6,472 nucleotides of DNA from NCBI GenBank assembly GCA_002478685.1, contig DLPY01000084.1:353-6824 (forward strand), in the 5' to 3' direction. Of the stretch, positions 5,587 through 6,472 are shown in pieces. The stretch is from Flavobacteriaceae bacterium UBA7446. Lineage in GTDB: Bacteria; Bacteroidota; Bacteroidia; Flavobacteriales; Flavobacteriaceae. Position numbers and translations under genes: made by a program. The notes under the pieces were generated by a model. It was given only the letters and a program-made list of their open reading frames with translations. It ran no database searches and was not told the DNA's origin. How positions within the stretch are numbered: the stretch's first letter is position 1; every line of letters starts with the position of its first letter.

Positions 5587-5599
5587 TTAAATTAAAGAC

Positions 5600-6472
5600 A
5601 TGGCAAAAAAAATTCAATTTGATGTAGATGCGCGCGACGGATTAAAGCGCGGTGTAGATGCTCTTGCAGATGCAGTCAAAGTAACTCTTGGTCCAAAAGG
5701 ACGCAACGTTATCATTGGAAAATCGTTTGGTGGCCCCCAGGTTACCAAAGACGGCGTAAGTGTTGCCAAAGAGATAGAACTTGAAGATCCGCTTGAAAAC
5801 ATGGGAGCACAAATGGTAAAAGAAGTTGCTTCAAAAACCAATGACCTTGCCGGTGACGGTACCACTACCGCAACTATTTTAGCGCAAGCCATTGTTAAGG
5901 AAGGGTTGAAAAACGTAGCCGCTGGCGCAAATCCTATGGATTTGAAACGCGGTATTGACAAAGCCGTTAATGCTATTGTAAAAAACTTAAATGATCAGTC
6001 TGTTGAGGTAGGTAATTCTTCAGAAAAAATCAAGCAAGTAGCCTCTATTTCGGCAAATAACGACGAAACTATTGGGGAGCTTATTACTGCTGCATTTGAT
6101 AAGGTTGGTAAAGAAGGAGTAATTACTGTTGAAGAAGCTAAAGGAACCGATACTACTGTTGATATTGTAGAAGGAATGCAATTCGATCGCGGTTATATCT
6201 CACCCTATTTTGTTACCAACTCTGATAAAATGGAAGCCGATATGGAAACGCCGTATATTTTGATATACGACAAAAAGATTTCAACCATGAAAGATCTACT
6301 ACCAGTCCTCGAGCCTGTTGCACAAAGTGGCAAGCCACTTGTTGTTATTGCAGAGGATGTTGACGGCGAAGCTCTTGCCACATTAGTAGTTAACAAACTT
6401 CGTGGTTCACTCAAAATTGCTGCGGTAAAAGCACCTGGATTTGGTGACCGCAGAAAAGCAATGCTTGAAGAT
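5600..6472 (+). CDS. groEL: Chaperonin GroEL (N-terminal 291 residues, cut by the window end)
   Basis: GroEL is the tetradecameric ATP-driven folding chamber. The frame runs from the ATG at 5600 to the last base with no stop, covering slightly over half of the usual ~545 residues: the first equatorial segment, the intermediate hinge and most of the apical domain. Visible hallmarks are VTLGPKGRNV (28-37) and KDGVSVAKEIELEDP with nucleotide/metal-site Asp51. The phosphate-binding loop GDGTTTAT (85-92) includes Asp86. GKEGVITVEEAKG follows, then the apical VEGMQFDRGYISPYF, and KAPGFGDRRKAMLED at the cut. No substitution of a key residue is seen. It follows groES by 13 bases. Confidence 0.98.
   Translation, partial: MAKKIQFDVDARDGLKRGVDALADAVKVTLGPKGRNVIIGKSFGGPQVTKDGVSVAKEIELEDPLENMGAQMVKEVASKTNDLAGDGTTTATILAQAIVKEGLKNVAAGANPMDLKRGIDKAVNAIVKNLNDQSVEVGNSSEKIKQVASISANNDETIGELITAAFDKVGKEGVITVEEAKGTDTTVDIVEGMQFDRGYISPYFVTNSDKMEADMETPYILIYDKKISTMKDLLPVLEPVAQSGKPLVVIAEDVDGEALATLVVNKLRGSLKIAAVKAPGFGDRRKAMLED

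Noticed and set aside
5614..5961. Minus-strand open frame antisense to groEL (and similar frames inside miaB, the activator and groES)
   Set aside because: They mirror strongly conserved coding sequence on the other strand and their products have no recognisable features.
1..6472. CRISPR array, insertion sequence, tRNA/rRNA or defence island
   Set aside because: No regularly spaced repeats, transposase motifs, terminal inverted repeats of an element, or RNA-gene signatures were seen on either strand.

Overview
The window most likely comes from a member of the Bacteroidota, probably class Flavobacteriia. The evidence is the block miaB / stand-alone sigma-54 activator / lptE / TPR-like protein / secG / groES / groEL, the flavobacterial style of MiaB, SecG and the TPR-like protein, the near absence of Shine-Dalgarno sequences, and one TAnnTTTG-type promoter element. 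The assignment rests on recalled family resemblance, not on a database search.

Left part (1-950): an AT-rich, rearranged flank. A reading frame entering from the left edge encodes the C-terminal end of an RdgB/HAM1-type nucleotide pyrophosphatase. At about 122-131 it passes without a stop into the last ~125 residues of an alpha/beta hydrolase and ends at 517. From 711 back to about 521, on the minus strand, lies the 5' end of a broken lipoprotein gene resembling a beta-lactamase-family serine hydrolase, with two one-base frameshifts and no 3' half. Between 712 and 950 there is no gene, only a perfect 12-bp palindrome, a possible promoter element and a 9-bp inverted repeat just ahead of miaB.

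Middle part (951-5209): five tightly packed plus-strand genes with junctions of -8, +1, -7 and +1 bases, so almost certainly one operon. They encode MiaB (tRNA methylthiolation), a sigma-54-dependent activator without a sensory domain, the LPS-assembly lipoprotein LptE, a TPR-like protein and the translocon subunit SecG. The theme mixes translation quality, envelope export and transcription control.

Right part (5210-6472): a 95-bp gap with a good -24/-12 sigma-54 promoter candidate, then groES and the first 291 codons of groEL, which runs off the window. A sigma-54 activator a few genes upstream of a sigma-54-type promoter for the main chaperonin suggests a local regulatory link, which is inference. 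I see no CRISPR array, tRNA, rRNA, insertion sequence or clear defence system. The unusual content is the rearranged left flank and the putative sigma-54 control of groESL.
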